Below, in pieces: positions 9,836 to 21,509 of a stretch of 64,000 nt of DNA (the stretch's first letter is position 1; the number at the start of each line of letters is the position of its first letter). The notes below the pieces were generated by a model. It was given only the letters and a program-made list of their open reading frames with translations. It had not been told where the DNA came from and did not search any database. Where the stretch lies: NCBI GenBank assembly GCA_030068075.1, contig CM057826.1:100057804-100121803 (forward strand), given 5' to 3'. The DNA is from Paguma larvata. Lineage: Eukaryota > Chordata > Mammalia > Carnivora > Viverridae. The position numbers and the translations under genes are program-made.

Positions 9836-11990
9836 TGATATCATATAAGCATTACCTATGTCACGATATGAGAATATTTCCATTACCTAAGAACTTTCCC
9901 TGAAGGTCCCTTCCCAGTCACTTCTTGCCCACCCCCACAAAGAGGCAACAAATGCACTGATCTCTTCCTTCATAGACTAGTTCTGGCTGTACTAAAATTT
10001 CATATTAAAATGGAGTCATCCCATATGACTATTTGTTGATTTCTAGTAATGATTCTACTATAGTTAGTAAGGTTTCAATGTTTTAGAAAGTATTGTTAAT
10101 AGTTTTATGGCTCATCTTATGATCTATCTTGATGAATGTTCTATGTACCATGAAAAAGGATCTGTATTGTGAGTTTTTAGCTGAAGTGTTCTCTAAATAC
10201 CAATTTGGCTAAGTTGGTTGGTAGTTTCATTCAAAACATGCAAACACACGTATACGATTTGTATTCTTTGTGCTATTATCAGATACTTTAGTAATCTTGT
10301 CAATAAGTTAAGAAATTAGTAGTAGTAACTACTTACTGTTATCCAAATATTTATTTTTTTGGCATCCTATGTATCTTCATGTGAATCTGTGCCTCCACTT
10401 GATATCATTTCCCTTAGGTTTGAGTAACTACTTTTAACATTTCTGGTTAACATTGATTTTGCTTATTTTTAAAGTTGGTATTTCACCTTAAATTCTGAAG
10501 GATATTTTCATTGAGGTGAGAATTCTAGGTTGACCTTTTCCTTTCAGTACTTTAAAGATGTCACTAACTGTCTTCTGGCATGCACTGTTTTCCATGAAGT
10601 CAACAGTATTTCTGAACATCACTCTCCTTTACATGTTTTTTCTCTTGTAGATATTTTCTTCATATTTGACTTTCAGAAACTTGACTATGCTGTACCTGCA
10701 TGTTATTTTCTTTATGTTTATTTTACTTGGGGTTTGCAGATATTTTTAGATTTATTAGTTGGTATTTTTCATGAAATTTGGAAGAGTTTTGATATTACAT
10801 CTTCAAATATCTTCCTTTCCAAATCTCTCCATATTCTTTTACTAAAAATCCAACTATACATTGTTATATTGTTTGATGTTGCCCCATAAGTGGTTAAGTC
10901 CATATTTTAAAGTTTCGTCTTTATCATGCTTCCATTTAGATCATTTCTAGTGTCCAGTCATAAAATTCAGTAATTTTTCTCATACTGTTCCCAATCTGAT
11001 AAGCTCACTCTGTGAATTTTACCTCTTAAATAATGTATTTTAGCACAAATGCTTTCATGGGTTATTTTTATAATTTCTGTTTTTCTGCTGAGATTTTTCC
11101 ATGGGTTGACTCATTAAATTCTTATAAATCATCTAACATCTATAAGAGTTTTTCAAAATGTTGTCTCACAATTCAAATATCTATGTCATCTCTGGGTCTG
11201 TTTTATTGACTGTTTTTCTCCTTATTAGAGTTGACATTTACCTATTTCTTCACTTGTCTAATAATGTTTCATTATTACTTGGATGCTGTGAGTGCTACAT
11301 CACTGCAACTCTGGAACTTGTTCTTTTCTCTTAAAGCTAGTTAACTTTTCTTTTCCTGAAAGATACTAAGTTGATTAGTAGATACCTTTTACCTATCAAA
11401 GGCTTTGCTGAAGGCTTTGTTAGGGCAGTGGTACAGTAACCCTTGCTATAGGGTTAAAGTAGTTTACTCCTAAGGCATGGACTCTCTGGCATCTCAACTA
11501 AACACCTAATATTTCACTGAGGTATCTTCCCTTTGAATATTGGGATTTCCAACATTTCCCAAGCTTATGCTACTTTCAGAATATCCATTCAGCTAAAAGC
11601 CATCAGTAACTATTTTCTGCCAGAACTGGCAATTTCACCTATATATGCATAGTCAGCTAGAGACTCAAAGAAACACAAATTCAGATTTCTGCTATTTCTT
11701 CTCTACATAGCATCCTGCACTCTACTATCTTACCTTGCAAGTCTCAACACCCTACAAACTTTGGAATCTACTTTCTTCGTCCAGCAAGAGAGCTACTCTC
11801 TGTGTGGGCTCTCCTTCCATGTCTCATCATTTGGGAAGTGCCCCCACACAAAAAAGCCAGAGTGAATATGGAGATCATCTTGTTTATTTCCCTTCTTTCA
11901 AGGATCACAGATCTTTGCAGTCTGTTTTCCAATGCCTTAAAAAAAAGTCGCTTCAAATCTTTCATCTAGTTTTATATTTGTTAATGGAGG
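9836..11990 (-). mobile_element. Second old L1 (L1M-type) block, antisense
   Basis: It starts with a second copy of the ~175-bp segment seen at 8957-9128. It then runs through antisense L1 text such as GATCTATCTTGATGAATGTTC, TCTTCTGGCATGCACTG, TTTCTTTATGTTTATTTTACTTGGGGTTTGCAG, CATCTTCAAATATCTTCC and GTCATCTCTGGGTCTGTTTTATTGA. I know these phrases as antisense old-L1 sequence. A 119-codon open frame on the plus strand at 10530 lies inside this block and is a shadow. The right limit is uncertain; similarity seems to continue to about 11.9 kb. Confidence 0.65.
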
Positions 11991-13663
11991 AAAGATAAGT
12001 CTGATAATAATTTTTCTGTAATGGATGGAACTATAAGCCCATTACTAGAGGTTATAAGCCTCTCTTATCCCAAGTAGAGCGTGCACACGTGCACACGCAC
12101 ACACCCTTCAACAATTATAGCTCAAAAGAAACTCTTAAATATCTAAAACTTTCCAACCTCTGAAATTTGGAAACCGTACACTTCCAATCATGATTAAACT
12201 CTATCCCCAAAGCAAACAAACACACAAACACACATACAGATATTTACTGGTGGCAACACTTCCTGCTTGTTTTAGAAAGATGGAAAAAAAAAAAGCCAAA
12301 ACATACATACCTGAAAAGATAGTCTCATATGGCACAGGACTACAGAAGTTTACTTCCTGAAGCTGAACCAGTCTAAATTTGTCCCTATACGTGATTATCA
12401 GCTCTACACACAAGAATCTCTCATAACCTTGAAATGGACATTCAGCTCAGTCATTTAGTCAAAATGAAACTTCTCTGGAGATAAGAATCTCTTAAGGCTC
12501 AATCATATAATTAATTATTCAAAGTGGAAATAATTGACAATTTTAATAAATATACAAGGACAAGAGTCATACACCATGACTGGAACATATGGTCACTCTG
12601 ATAATTGTATTCAGTGTCTTGCCTTTGCTGTGGAGACAAGAAAGGAAGGTGGTTCTAGGACTTCTTTTAACTACTTATACTCTGCAACTTATGGGAAAGT
12701 CTGTTACTCACTTTTCGTTTTGAAGAAACAGAGGTCTAAGGAGGCTTACAGATCTGCTAGTTTCAAGAGGCCAGTCCTGACTTTTCTTTCTTTTATTGTA
12801 TTTCCTGTCAGGTTTTGAAAGACCACTTCGCTCTAACTGCAGGAATTACCACTGTGCACATCCTGCTCATGTGTGCAAGGGGATAAGAAGAAGAGAGAAA
12901 CAACTGAGAAGGAGAAAATATGTTTTGCTATTTTTCTTAATAGGTGCATTAAGTTGCTTTTATCTTTCCTGCCGAAGTTGGAGAAATGGTATTCAGGTCC
13001 TATTCAAACCAACTACATCATTTCTTGTATTGTCTTAAGAACCCTTGTGTGATGCATCAAAGTAAAAATCTTTCTTTGTTAAAGACTGTTTACCTCATTG
13101 TGATTAGCGAGAATACTAATCAGCCAAAGAAGAAAAGGAAAGCTCATGCAAGGACTAAAATAAATAGTTTGGTAAAGGGAACAGCTTTGTTCTAGTCCTT
13201 GAAAACTATTCTATCCATATCTTTTTTTAAAAGGCTTGCAGCATGAAACATCCCCAGTCCTCCTCTTTAGTCCCTTGATTCTATTTAACAGTTGTTCCAG
13301 AACATTTTATAGCCATTCAGCTTGGTTTCCATTGATTTCTTTAACTGTGCTCAGAAAGTATAATCACAAAATGTTCTCATGCCATTTGGGGTTCAAGGAG
13401 GATGTACAATAATGTTCTTACAAAAATAATAACCTTATTTGCCCTATAGTCCAGGCTAGATAGAAAACATTTCTAAAGGAGAAATGAACAAATATCTTCT
13501 CTATTGTTTCTTCTTTATTAGATGGTAAGAAACAGGTAACATTCTTGGTATGGATAATGTAAGTAAATAATTACGTATAATTGGAAGATTTTCAGTGGTT
13601 TTATTGGGCTGAAGTCATCCATGCATAAGTGGGAAAGAGATACTTAAATGAAAGAAAATTTCT
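11991..13663. other. Unassigned noncoding DNA with CA-rich runs
   Basis: No interspersed repeat recognised. Short imperfect CA-rich tracts occur at about 12081-12105 and 12217-12240. Open frames at 12534 and 12796 (94 and 80 codons) show no recognisable domain and are treated as chance. Confidence 0.4.
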
Positions 13664-13789
13664 GGGGCACCTGTGTGGCGCAATCAATTAAGCATCTGAC
13701 TCTTCGTTTCAGCTCAGGTCATGATCTCCCAGTTCAGGAGTCTGAAATCCACATCGGGCTCTGTGCTGACAGCATGCAGCCTGCTTGGG

Positions 13790-13824
<35 letters not shown>

Positions 13825-13896
13825 CCTTCCCCTAGTGTTGCTTTTTCTCTCTCTCAAAGTAAATACACATTAAAAAAAAGAAGGAAAGAAAAAAAT
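13664..13896 (+). mobile_element. CAN SINE (tRNA-Lys-derived)
   Basis: The order is head GGGGCACCTGTGTGGCGCAA, GTCATGATCTCCCAGTTC, GGGCTCTGTGCTGACAGC, GCCTGCTTGGGATTCTC, a long (CT)n run at about 13793-13822, and an A-rich tail. The CT run has expanded into a microsatellite. AGAAAATTTCT before the element and GAAAAAAATTCT after the tail may be a decayed target duplication. Confidence 0.93.
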
Positions 13897-14395
13897 TCTA
13901 ATGCAGTTTGGGCAGAAGGTAGCATTTAACACTGTAACACTGGTGCACTGCAGTGATTAGAACAGGCACTCCTCAAATATTTCCAGAGTTCTGCAGCACA
14001 TATTTATTCCCAGGGCAGTTATGAAAGGTGCATGTCCTTAAATTCTAGTACTATATAGATGTGTTAATACTAATCAGAACATAAATCATCATAGCCCTAT
14101 TAAGACAGTTTATGAAGATTGTGAACTTAAAATTTGATATTTCAGCAAATGAAGAAAGTGATAAAGAGTTCTATTCAGTTAGTCTATTAATCCTGACACA
14201 AAAAGGATATTAATTTGACCTAAATCAGATACAAACTAAAAACAGCTGGAGAACTTCTCAGACACAGGAGATGAAAGAAGACAAACCATCAAGATGAGGA
14301 CAAATAATTCCCCTTAGCCCCTGCTAGAAAACTTTCACCTGAACGTTGTTGAGGAGAATCAGTGTGAAATCCCATTCACCATCACACTTGATGGC
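13897..14395. other. Unassigned noncoding DNA
   Basis: No repeat or exon recognised. Confidence 0.4.
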
Positions 14396-14805
14396 AACTC
14401 CATCCTTCTAATTGGGTGGGCCAAAATCGTTGAAAGTCACCACCGATTTTTGCATCTTATAGCCAGTCCACCAGGAAATCTTGCTGGCTGTATCTTCAAA
14501 TATATTCAGCATCTGACAAATTCTTACTAGCATCACTGCCCCTACTCTACTCAAGGTACTACAATTTCTCAACTGAATTATTGCAATAGCCTTGTAAGTG
14601 GTCTGTTTCCAGTTCTGACTTGCCTACAGTCTATTTTCAACCCAATAGCTGGAGCAATCATTTTCTTTTCTATTTTATTTTAGGAGCAATCATCTTAAAA
14701 TTAAGGTAGATATTGTTATTCATTTGCTGTAAACTCTTGAAGAGCTCTTCAGTGGAAGAACAACAACCTTATATTTCTCAAATCATGTACATGATCTACA
14801 CATAC
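14396..14805 (+). mobile_element. L2 LINE fragment (reverse transcriptase C-terminal region)
   Basis: The text follows the L2 ORF2 consensus: CCATCCTTCTAATTGGGTGGGCCAAAA, CCACCAGGAAATCTTGCTGGCTG, TCAAATATATTCAGCATCTGAC, GTAAGTGGTCTGTTTCC, ACAGTCTATTTTCAACCCAATAGC. Codons at 14573-14593 read L-N-Y-C-N-S-L, close to the L-D-Y-C-N-S-L motif of L2/CR1 reverse transcriptases. The frame is broken elsewhere, so this is a relic. Confidence 0.8.
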
Positions 14806-14926
14806 TGGTGCAGTATCACAAGCATCAGCCAGTCAACAATCCTATAAGGTGAAATAGACCACATCCAACATATTAATGATAAGACTTTACGGATCCAGAA
14901 GGTCTTCACTTAAAAACCCCTCTCTT

Positions 14927-15068
14927 GGGGTGCCTGGGTAGCTCAGTCAGTTAAGCATCTGACTTCAGATCTCACAGTTCAGTTCATGAGTTTGAGCCCT
15001 GCTTCAAATCCTCTGTTTCCATCTCTCTGCCCCTCCTCCACCTTGTGATGCACTCTCACTCTCTCTTG
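14927..15068 (+). mobile_element. Partial CAN SINE lacking its tail
   Basis: Head GGGGTGCCTGGGTAGCTCAG and body up to CACTCTCACTCTCTCTTG are present. The GGCTCTGTGCTGACAGCTCAGAGCC centre is deleted, and no AATAAA/A-tail follows. No duplication of the target was found, so the 3' end is probably lost. Confidence 0.85.
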
Positions 15069-15178
15069 AAATTCAAGTAGAGGGGATTATATGTCTGACC
15101 TATGACTTTGATCTTCATCGAATAACAAATATATTTCAGAAAGACAAAACATGTATATCTTAGAAATTATTTATATTA

Positions 15179-15390
15179 GGGGCACCTGTGTGGCTTAGTC
15201 GGTTGGGTGTCCGACTTCGATTCAGGTCATAATCTCACAGTTTGTGGGTTTGAGCCCTGCGTTGGGCTCTGTGCTGACAGCTCAGAGCCTGGAGCCTGCT
15301 TCGGATTCTGTGTCTCCCTCTCTCTCTGCTCCTCCCCAGCTTGCGCTCTGTCTCTCTCTCTTTCAAAAATAAATAAACATTAAAAAAAAG
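15179..15390 (+). mobile_element. Full-length CAN SINE with TSD
   Basis: Complete head, body (GCTCAGAGCCTGGAGCCTGC), CT-rich block and AAATAAATAAACATTAAAAAAAA tail. A 14-bp target duplication with one mismatch flanks it: AATTATTTATATTA at 15165-15178 and AATTATTCATATTA at 15392-15405. Confidence 0.96.
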
Positions 15391-15409
15391 GAATTATTCA
15401 TATTAAAGT

Positions 15410-16970
15410 ATGTATACATTTCTCATGTCATTTTTGGCGGTAAATTATGATGGAAAAATAATATGGATGTTTCAGTATGGAGAGAAGGAAATGGAATCAA
15501 ACCTTAATGGAATAAAGAGGCAGAAAACCCAGACCACAAATTTCAGCTGCATCATTATTCTACCCTGGGCCAAAACTAAAAATGACTTGTATTTAAAATG
15601 TAATGGCAATTAAAAAATCCACTATCAAAAAATAATAATATATGCTTATTGCAACAAGTCAAGTAATACAAAAATATAGATTAAAAAAAGAATCTTCACC
15701 TTTGGCTCTTATTCTATCCCCCTCAAGACACATTGCTTTAACAGTTTAGTATGCCCTTCCACTGAAATACATTTCAATTGAAATGAAAGTACACTCCTTT
15801 CAATTGAAAGTATATCCCTAATGCTAACTGAACTCAACTTTACACTCAGCTCCATTACACCATTAAGGTTATTTTCCACAAAATCGTCTTAGCTTCTATA
15901 GACTATTTGAAGGTAATTATTTTATAAAAAGGAAGAAAAGAGGACCCACATGTAAAAGATCTTCTACTTCATCTCTCAATGTCTGGCGAACTAGCTCTTT
16001 AAGCAATTTTTTGCTTTTTAAAAGTTTGAGATTTTTGTCAAAGGTCATGCATTCTTTCACATGAAGGAAATGAGATGCTATTTTCCAAGTGGAAAATTTA
16101 CAGAATTACTTTGTTTTTTACACTGAAAATACACTTGGATAAATTAATGATAATTTCTGTGATTTTTTGCATACTTTTTCAGTAACAGGTTCTGTGTTAA
16201 AAAAGCAGTCTTTATGAACCATCTCTTGTAAGTCCTCATAACCAGGAGAAAGGTTTATTCTGGTCTCACAGATTATAGTTAATGACTACAAAGTACTGAA
16301 GGAATTCCAAAATTCAAAAAGAGTGTAAGTTCAAACCAAGGTCTCTCTGATTTATAGGAAGTGTCTACATAACAGTACATTCGGATTCTTTCAGTTTTAG
16401 TTTTTCACCCTCGTCTTCAAATTTTCAAAAACTGTGTTTTGGACTGAAATCTTTCATATTTTTTGTTAAACCAAAAGGGAAATACTTTCCTTTTTGAGAG
16501 TATGGAGGAATAGCCAAACTAATAAAGTTACTACGATCAATGCAGCATAGCATAAATTTATATATCCAAGCCCAATTAAGTCATATTTTTGGTTTCTTTG
16601 AAAGATTTTCAGAATATAGAAAAACAAAGAGAAGCCAAGAGAAAATATGACTAGAACTTACACTAAACCAAAGTCAGAAGGCAAAGTGCTAGACTGAGAT
16701 GGGGTGGAAACAAGCAGACAGATGTAGCTGAACCATATTTAGAAGTGGGGGGAAAAGCATCTCTCATTTACCAGGACAAGATGACAAAGAAGTTTTATCT
16801 CATGCATGAACCCGATCTGATTGCTAGTAGCTGCCGGGAGGGTAGTGCTCAAAGGAATTCCAAGGCTCTACTTGGGGGCAGCTGACATGTATAATTGGCA
16901 CGTATAATTTGAACAAAAAACAGGGAATGGCAACATATTCTTTGGAGACAAAGAAGAAATGGGGACTGGT
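15410..16970. other. Unassigned, A+T-rich, repeat-poor DNA
   Basis: About 1.5 kb without a recognised repeat. It contains a pair of perfect 12-bp palindromes TTTCAATTGAAA at 15772-15783 and 15798-15809. No credible exon. Confidence 0.4.
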
Positions 16971-16974
16971 AGTA

Positions 16975-17060
16975 ACTAAATACTTGCTTGGCATCAAGTG
17001 CTTTTACATACATTCTCTTACTAAATTCTCATAGATCCAACGAAGTTAACACTAAATCTA
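16975..17060 (+). repeat. MIR relic
   Basis: ACTTGCTTGGCATCAAGTGCTTTTACATACATTCTCTTAC...TTCTCATAGATCC follows the MIR core order (GCACTT, GTGCTTTACATG, ATTCTCAC). Short and diverged. Confidence 0.5.
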
Positions 17061-17489
17061 CACTTAAATCATACTCTGAATGATTCTTTGAAAAAGAGGG
17101 ATAGAAACAAGGACTTTGTGACAAAGAGAAGGGAAGGGAAGGTGTGTACAAATGACCAGTTGTGCAGATGAAAAGTTTGTGAAGCGAACTTCAATATGAA
17201 CTTATAAAAACTAATGTCTTCCCACCACATTGCTTCCAGTGTTTCCAACATTTCTTATATTTTAGTAGCACAAATATTCAGCAGTCTAAATCGTCTCATT
17301 CTTCAAGATGCACCATTATGCTAATTATAACTTCTTTATACATGGTGAATAATTTTTCCCTTTGGAAATTATTTTAGTTGGAAAGAAACTAGATTCAAAC
17401 TCTGATTACTACTCCTAAACCACAAAATGATTATTTTAGAACAATGGAAAGAAAAACTTATAAACTCAAGAGCATAGAACTCGCCAGCA

Positions 17490-17635
17490 GTCTTAGCCAC
17501 TCAGATACTCTGCTACTGATACCTGGATCTGCCATCTTGGACTAGCCACTCTCCCCTTTGGGCCTCTGTTTTCTCACAGGAGGTTGGACCACTCCTTCTA
17601 AAGTCTATGTAGACTCCTAAGTGCCGTGGCTTCTG
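17490..17635 (-). repeat. MIR-family relic (MIR3-like)
   Basis: CCACTCTCCCCTTTGGGCCTCTGTTTTCTCACAGGAGGTTGGACCAC...CTAAAGTC resembles the antisense MIR3-type phrase 'GCCTCAGTTTCCTCATCTG...TTGGACTAGATGATCTCTAAGGTC'. Confidence 0.5.
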
Positions 17636-17704
17636 TAAGTTCAAACGTAACTCTTATTAGAAAGAGTCAGAGAGGCTTTACTGTGAATAAAAAATAATTT
17701 TGTC

Positions 17705-18065
17705 ATTAAAACCACTATGAGGTACCACCTCACATCTATCCGAAAGGCTAAAATGAACAATTCAGGAAACAAAAGATGTTGGTGAGGATGCAGAGAAAGG
17801 GGAACACTTCTGCACTGTTGGTGGGAATGTAAACTGGTACAGACACTCTGGAAAATAGTATGGAGGTTCCTCACAAAATTAAAAATAGAACTACACTAGG
17901 ATCCAGCAATTGCACTACTAGGTATTTATCCAAAGGATACAAAAATGCTGATTCTAAGGGGCACATGCACCCCAATGTTTATAGCAGGACTATTGACAAT
18001 AGCCAAATTATGGGAAAAGCCCAAATGTCCATCAACTGATGAATAGAAAAAGAAGATGTGGTATA

Positions 18066-18111
<46 letters not shown>

Positions 18112-18533
18112 TGGAATTTTAGTCAGTGATCAAAAAGAATGAAATCTTGCCATTTGCAACAATGTGAATGGAAGTCGAGTGTATTATGCTATATGAAATA
18201 AGTCAATCAGAGAAAAACAAATATCACATGATTTCACTCATATGGAATTTAAGAAACAAAACAGATGAACATAAGGGAAGGGAAGGAACAATAAGATAAA
18301 AACAGAGAGGGGGACAAACCTTAAGAGATTCTTAAATACAGAGAACAAACTGAAGGTTGCTGGAGAGGAAGTGGGTTGGGGGATGGGCTAAATGGGTGAT
18401 GGATGTTAAGGAGAGCATTTGTTGGGATGAACACTGGGTGTTTAATAGAAGTGATTAATCACTGGGCTTTACTCCTAAAACCATCATTACACTATATGTT
18501 AACTGGAATTTAAATTTAAAAGATAAATTAAAT
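17705..18533 (+). mobile_element. 5'-truncated L1 with TSD
   Basis: Sense L1 ORF2 C-terminal region (GGTACCACCTCACATCTATCC, CACTGTTGGTGGGAATGTAAAC, ACAATAGCCAAATTATGGGAAAAGCCCAAATGTCC) followed by a 3'UTR ending TAAATTAAATAAATAA. AAATAATTTTGTC occurs at 17692-17704 and 18534-18546, fixing the ends. The ORF2 frame has stops and a (CA)n run at 18067-18109 that expanded inside it, so the copy is dead. Its 3'UTR is of the same kind as the copy at 23390 and differs from the ATTATAATA-ending copies. Confidence 0.92.
18067..18109. repeat. (CA)n microsatellite inside L1
   Basis: About 21 CA units replace a short part of the L1 ORF2 3' end at 'GTATACTACA...GAATGGAATTTTAG'. The related L1 at 23390-24895 has no such run at that point, so it expanded after insertion. 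Confidence 0.95.
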
Positions 18534-18546
18534 AAATAATTTTGTC

Positions 18547-19364
18547 TGGGCATAAACAATATATATTTTTTCTGTTTCTTTTTTTAAGACATATTGGGCA
18601 TCTCCTAGCTGAATGCCCTTTGCTGAATACACAGACTCAGGGAGAATCACTAATTCACGCCATGTTTATGTACTGAACACTGCCTATGAGTAAGGCATTA
18701 TGTAGATATGAGAGGGATTTAAAATTGCATCAAGTATAAATGTGCTCTAAATTTAGGAATAATAAAGGTACTTATATAACTAAAACATTTACCAGAAAGT
18801 AAAAAGAATCATAAGTGCTATACAAATAAGTTGCTATGGGAGATAAAACGAAGGACATACACCTTTTGTGGGGCCATGGAGATGGTAAAAGAAGTTTCCA
18901 GGGTAGAGCCTTGTGACAGGCCTTCAGAAATAAGAATACTTGGCCATATAGGGAAGAGTATAAAGAGGAAGGCGATCCAGGTTGATGATCCCCTGTGAGC
19001 AAAGGAAAGGAGGTGGGCAAGTGTATAACAAAAATGGAGCAAAGTATAACATTGACCTAGGCTAGGGTGAAACGCCCCTCCAAGGGAATAGTGGTCAATG
19101 GCAGTGGAAAATAGTACAGAATCTTCAATGACAAACAAAGGAGTTAAAGACTTTATTTTCTAAATGAAATCTTTCTGGGCAGGAGAGTAAAAATCTTGGC
19201 CATCTTCCAGATATTTCTGGCAGCAGATTGTAAGGTGAAATGGGCTGATAAGATCCTGAGGATGAGAAGGTCAATCAGAAATTATTCCAGTGTCCAACCA
19301 GGCAATGGCAAGTGCCTGGATCAACATCATCACAGGGAGAATGGGAGGGGGCATCCCCCAAAAC
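18547..19364. other. Unassigned noncoding DNA
   Basis: No confident repeat call. The purine-rich text around 18.86-19.15 kb (GAGATGGTAAAAGAAG...GTAGAGCCTTGTGACAGGCC) has the texture of an old interspersed repeat like that at 36.7-37.6 kb, but I cannot align it. The minus-strand 106-codon frame at 18818-19138 has no recognisable domain. Confidence 0.4.
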
Positions 19365-19580
19365 TAATAATAATCATAACAGCTTACATCTTTTGGGTTT
19401 TTCCTGTGCACCCTGCACTGGTCTGAGAATAAGTAAGGAACTCATTTAATCCTCACAAGAGGGCTTTGAGGTAAGTTCTATTATTTCGGTTATACAGATG
19501 CAGACACTAAGGCACAGAAAGGTTAAAAATTGCCTCAGGGCACCCATTAAGGAATCCAACTTCTGGCTCCAGAACAGTTT
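19365..19580 (+). repeat. MIR element
   Basis: A good MIR match in order: CATAACAGCTTACATCTTTTGGG, ACTCATTTAATCCTCACAAGAGG, TTTGAGGTAAGTTCTATTATTTC, TACAGATGCAGACACTAAGGCACAGAAAGGTTAAAAATTGCC, TCTGGCTCCAGA. Nearly full length. Confidence 0.85.
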
Positions 19581-20725
19581 TTTAACCATTCTGGTATACT
19601 GTGTCCTTGTAGAAGTGAGAGTGACATGGCAGGGTCACTGAGGGAGGATGAGAGGAAGGAGGAAGGGGGATCTGGGTTAATGCTGAGACTTCAAGCCTGG
19701 CTGCTGGGAAGGGAGAGGAGCCCTTGTCCAAGGAAGGAGGAGGAGAGAGGCAGGCAGCTTTGGAAGAAAGATTTTAAGTTTAGGGCATTTTCTCTGAAAT
19801 GGCTGCTGTGAATGAAGGGAAATAGCAACAACAATAAGTGGAAGCCAGGAATTTGAGTGAGACTTGGGGTCAAGGATACAGACTTATGGGGTGAAAATTG
19901 ATGCCACGACCCTCTCCAAGCAGACAGTGTGGTGAGGGAAACCTTAGGGCAGGCGCTAGGGGACCATTTAAATGGAAAAGAAAAAAATGAACAGAAGGGG
20001 TTCAAATCAAACATTATTCACTGAGAAAGGGAATAAGATCGAAGAGCATGCAATGGAAACTAAAGAAAATGTCTCTAAGTGGGAACACACAAAGATATCA
20101 ATGGAATTAGAGAGCATCTAGGAAAGCCCTTTCCAGTGAGTTTGAGATTTCATAGGATTTCAAAGAAGCAACGTCATTTCCACAGAATTTTAACCCATCA
20201 TCAAGGACATGGAGAAAATCTATTTTGTCATTGAATGCAACTCATGCTAAAGAGGCAGAAATAGGCAAATCATTACCTAGATACTGTTTCTGTCAGGGAG
20301 CCTTTGTTTGTATATGTGAAAACTAAAATAGGTAGATAAGTAAAATATGTGATGAGCAAAATAAACATTCCCAACTTACCCATGTTTGGGTATCAATAAC
20401 AATTTTCAGGAATACAATGATATAAGCAACAAAATGCTTGAAGGAAGGAGAAATGTCAATGATTAAAAGCCAAAGAGATTTGTACTTAGAAAATGAAATA
20501 AATTCCAGTTACATAATTGTCAAGAATGGTCTCCTGCCTGGGCAGCAGCCAACCTCTGTTCCCCCAAAGCCCCCTTTTACCTGTCCTCTAGGTGGCAGAA
20601 TTCAACTCAGGAAGGAGCAGAGCTGTCATTTGATAAAACATATTGAATTTCCAGTGAGGAAAATTAACTATCTTTACAATACTGCTCTTGATATAAATAT
20701 ATTGTATATTTAACACAAAACCACC
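19581..20725. other. Unassigned, purine-rich in part
   Basis: 19.6-19.8 kb is GGA/GAG-rich and produces a long minus-strand frame (107 codons, 19691-20014) through low complexity. No recognised repeat or exon. Confidence 0.4.
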
Positions 20726-20729
20726 TACT

Positions 20730-21060
20730 AGTTCGCTTTAAATTGGCCTAATAATAATTATTGCTTAAAGTTATGGCAGTGAAACAGCCTCTGCATTTTG
20801 AAAAGCTAATTGTGACAGCAGGTGCTTTTTATGCCACTGTAATCTTCTCTATAAAGATCATTACCAGCTAATTATAAATGGCAGCTGCATCTATGGTGTT
20901 TTGGTTCATGATGATAGTTTGATTGATTATTGGAGTTTCAACTCCACGATGTTAATGAGTCTAGCCTGTTGGGATTTCCAAAAAGCATCATCAAGATTCT
21001 TAGTATCAGCACACATTAGTTCACTCTGTCACAAAATGACAGTCATGAGGTAATGTTTTA
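20730..21060. promoter_or_regulatory. Candidate conserved noncoding element
   Basis: A repeat-free block densely packed with developmental transcription-factor-like motifs: AAGCTAATTGTGACAGC (homeodomain TAATTG), CCAGCTAATTATAAATGGCAGCTGCATC (TAATTA plus E-box CAGCTG), GATTGATTATTGG and TGACAG (TALE-type). No open frame. Motif texture suggests a distal enhancer, but conservation cannot be seen from one sequence. Confidence 0.3.
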
Positions 21061-21300
21061 TATAAAACACATTTTCGGTCAAGAAATTTAAAAAATGAAA
21101 CGTGTGAAAAATGAAATGTGTGTGCGGTTTCAAATAATACGTTTCTTCAGCTTCTAACTCCATAGGATATTGAAGAAAACCAATTTAGACAAAGTGTTTT
21201 GTTTGAAGGGTATTACTATACTTAATAAGGAATAGGAGTTTTCTAGAATTTAAGGAGAAAAATGGTGATGGTAATACATCTGAGAATTTTCATATTTTTA

Positions 21301-21491
21301 TATTTAGAGAGAGAGAGAGAGATACAGACAGACAGCAAGAGCATGGGAAGGGCAGAGAGGTTGACACAGAATCCGAAGCAGGCTCCAGGCTGTCAGCACA
21401 GAGCCCAATGTGGGGCTCGAACTCATGAATCACTAGATCATGGCCTGAGCTGAAGCTGGATCCTTAAGTGACTGACCCACCCAAGCACCCC
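21301..21491 (-). mobile_element. CAN SINE with TSD
   Basis: Antisense GA-rich block, CAGGCTGTCAGCACAGAGCCC, CTAGATCATGGCCTGAGCTGAAG, and head complement CACCCAAGCACCCC. The target duplication TTTTCATATTTTTA is at 21287-21300 and 21496-21509. The A-tail is nearly gone. Confidence 0.94.
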
Positions 21492-21509
21492 AGACTTTTC
21501 ATATTTTTA

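Noticed and set aside
10530..10889. 119-codon plus-strand open frame
   Set aside because: It is antisense to an old L1, and its F/L/I-rich product is the usual antisense shadow.
13664..13740. tRNA-Lys gene, suggested by the SINE heads
   Set aside because: The tRNA-like similarity is confined to SINE 5' heads followed by SINE bodies, with no intact cloverleaf or acceptor stem.
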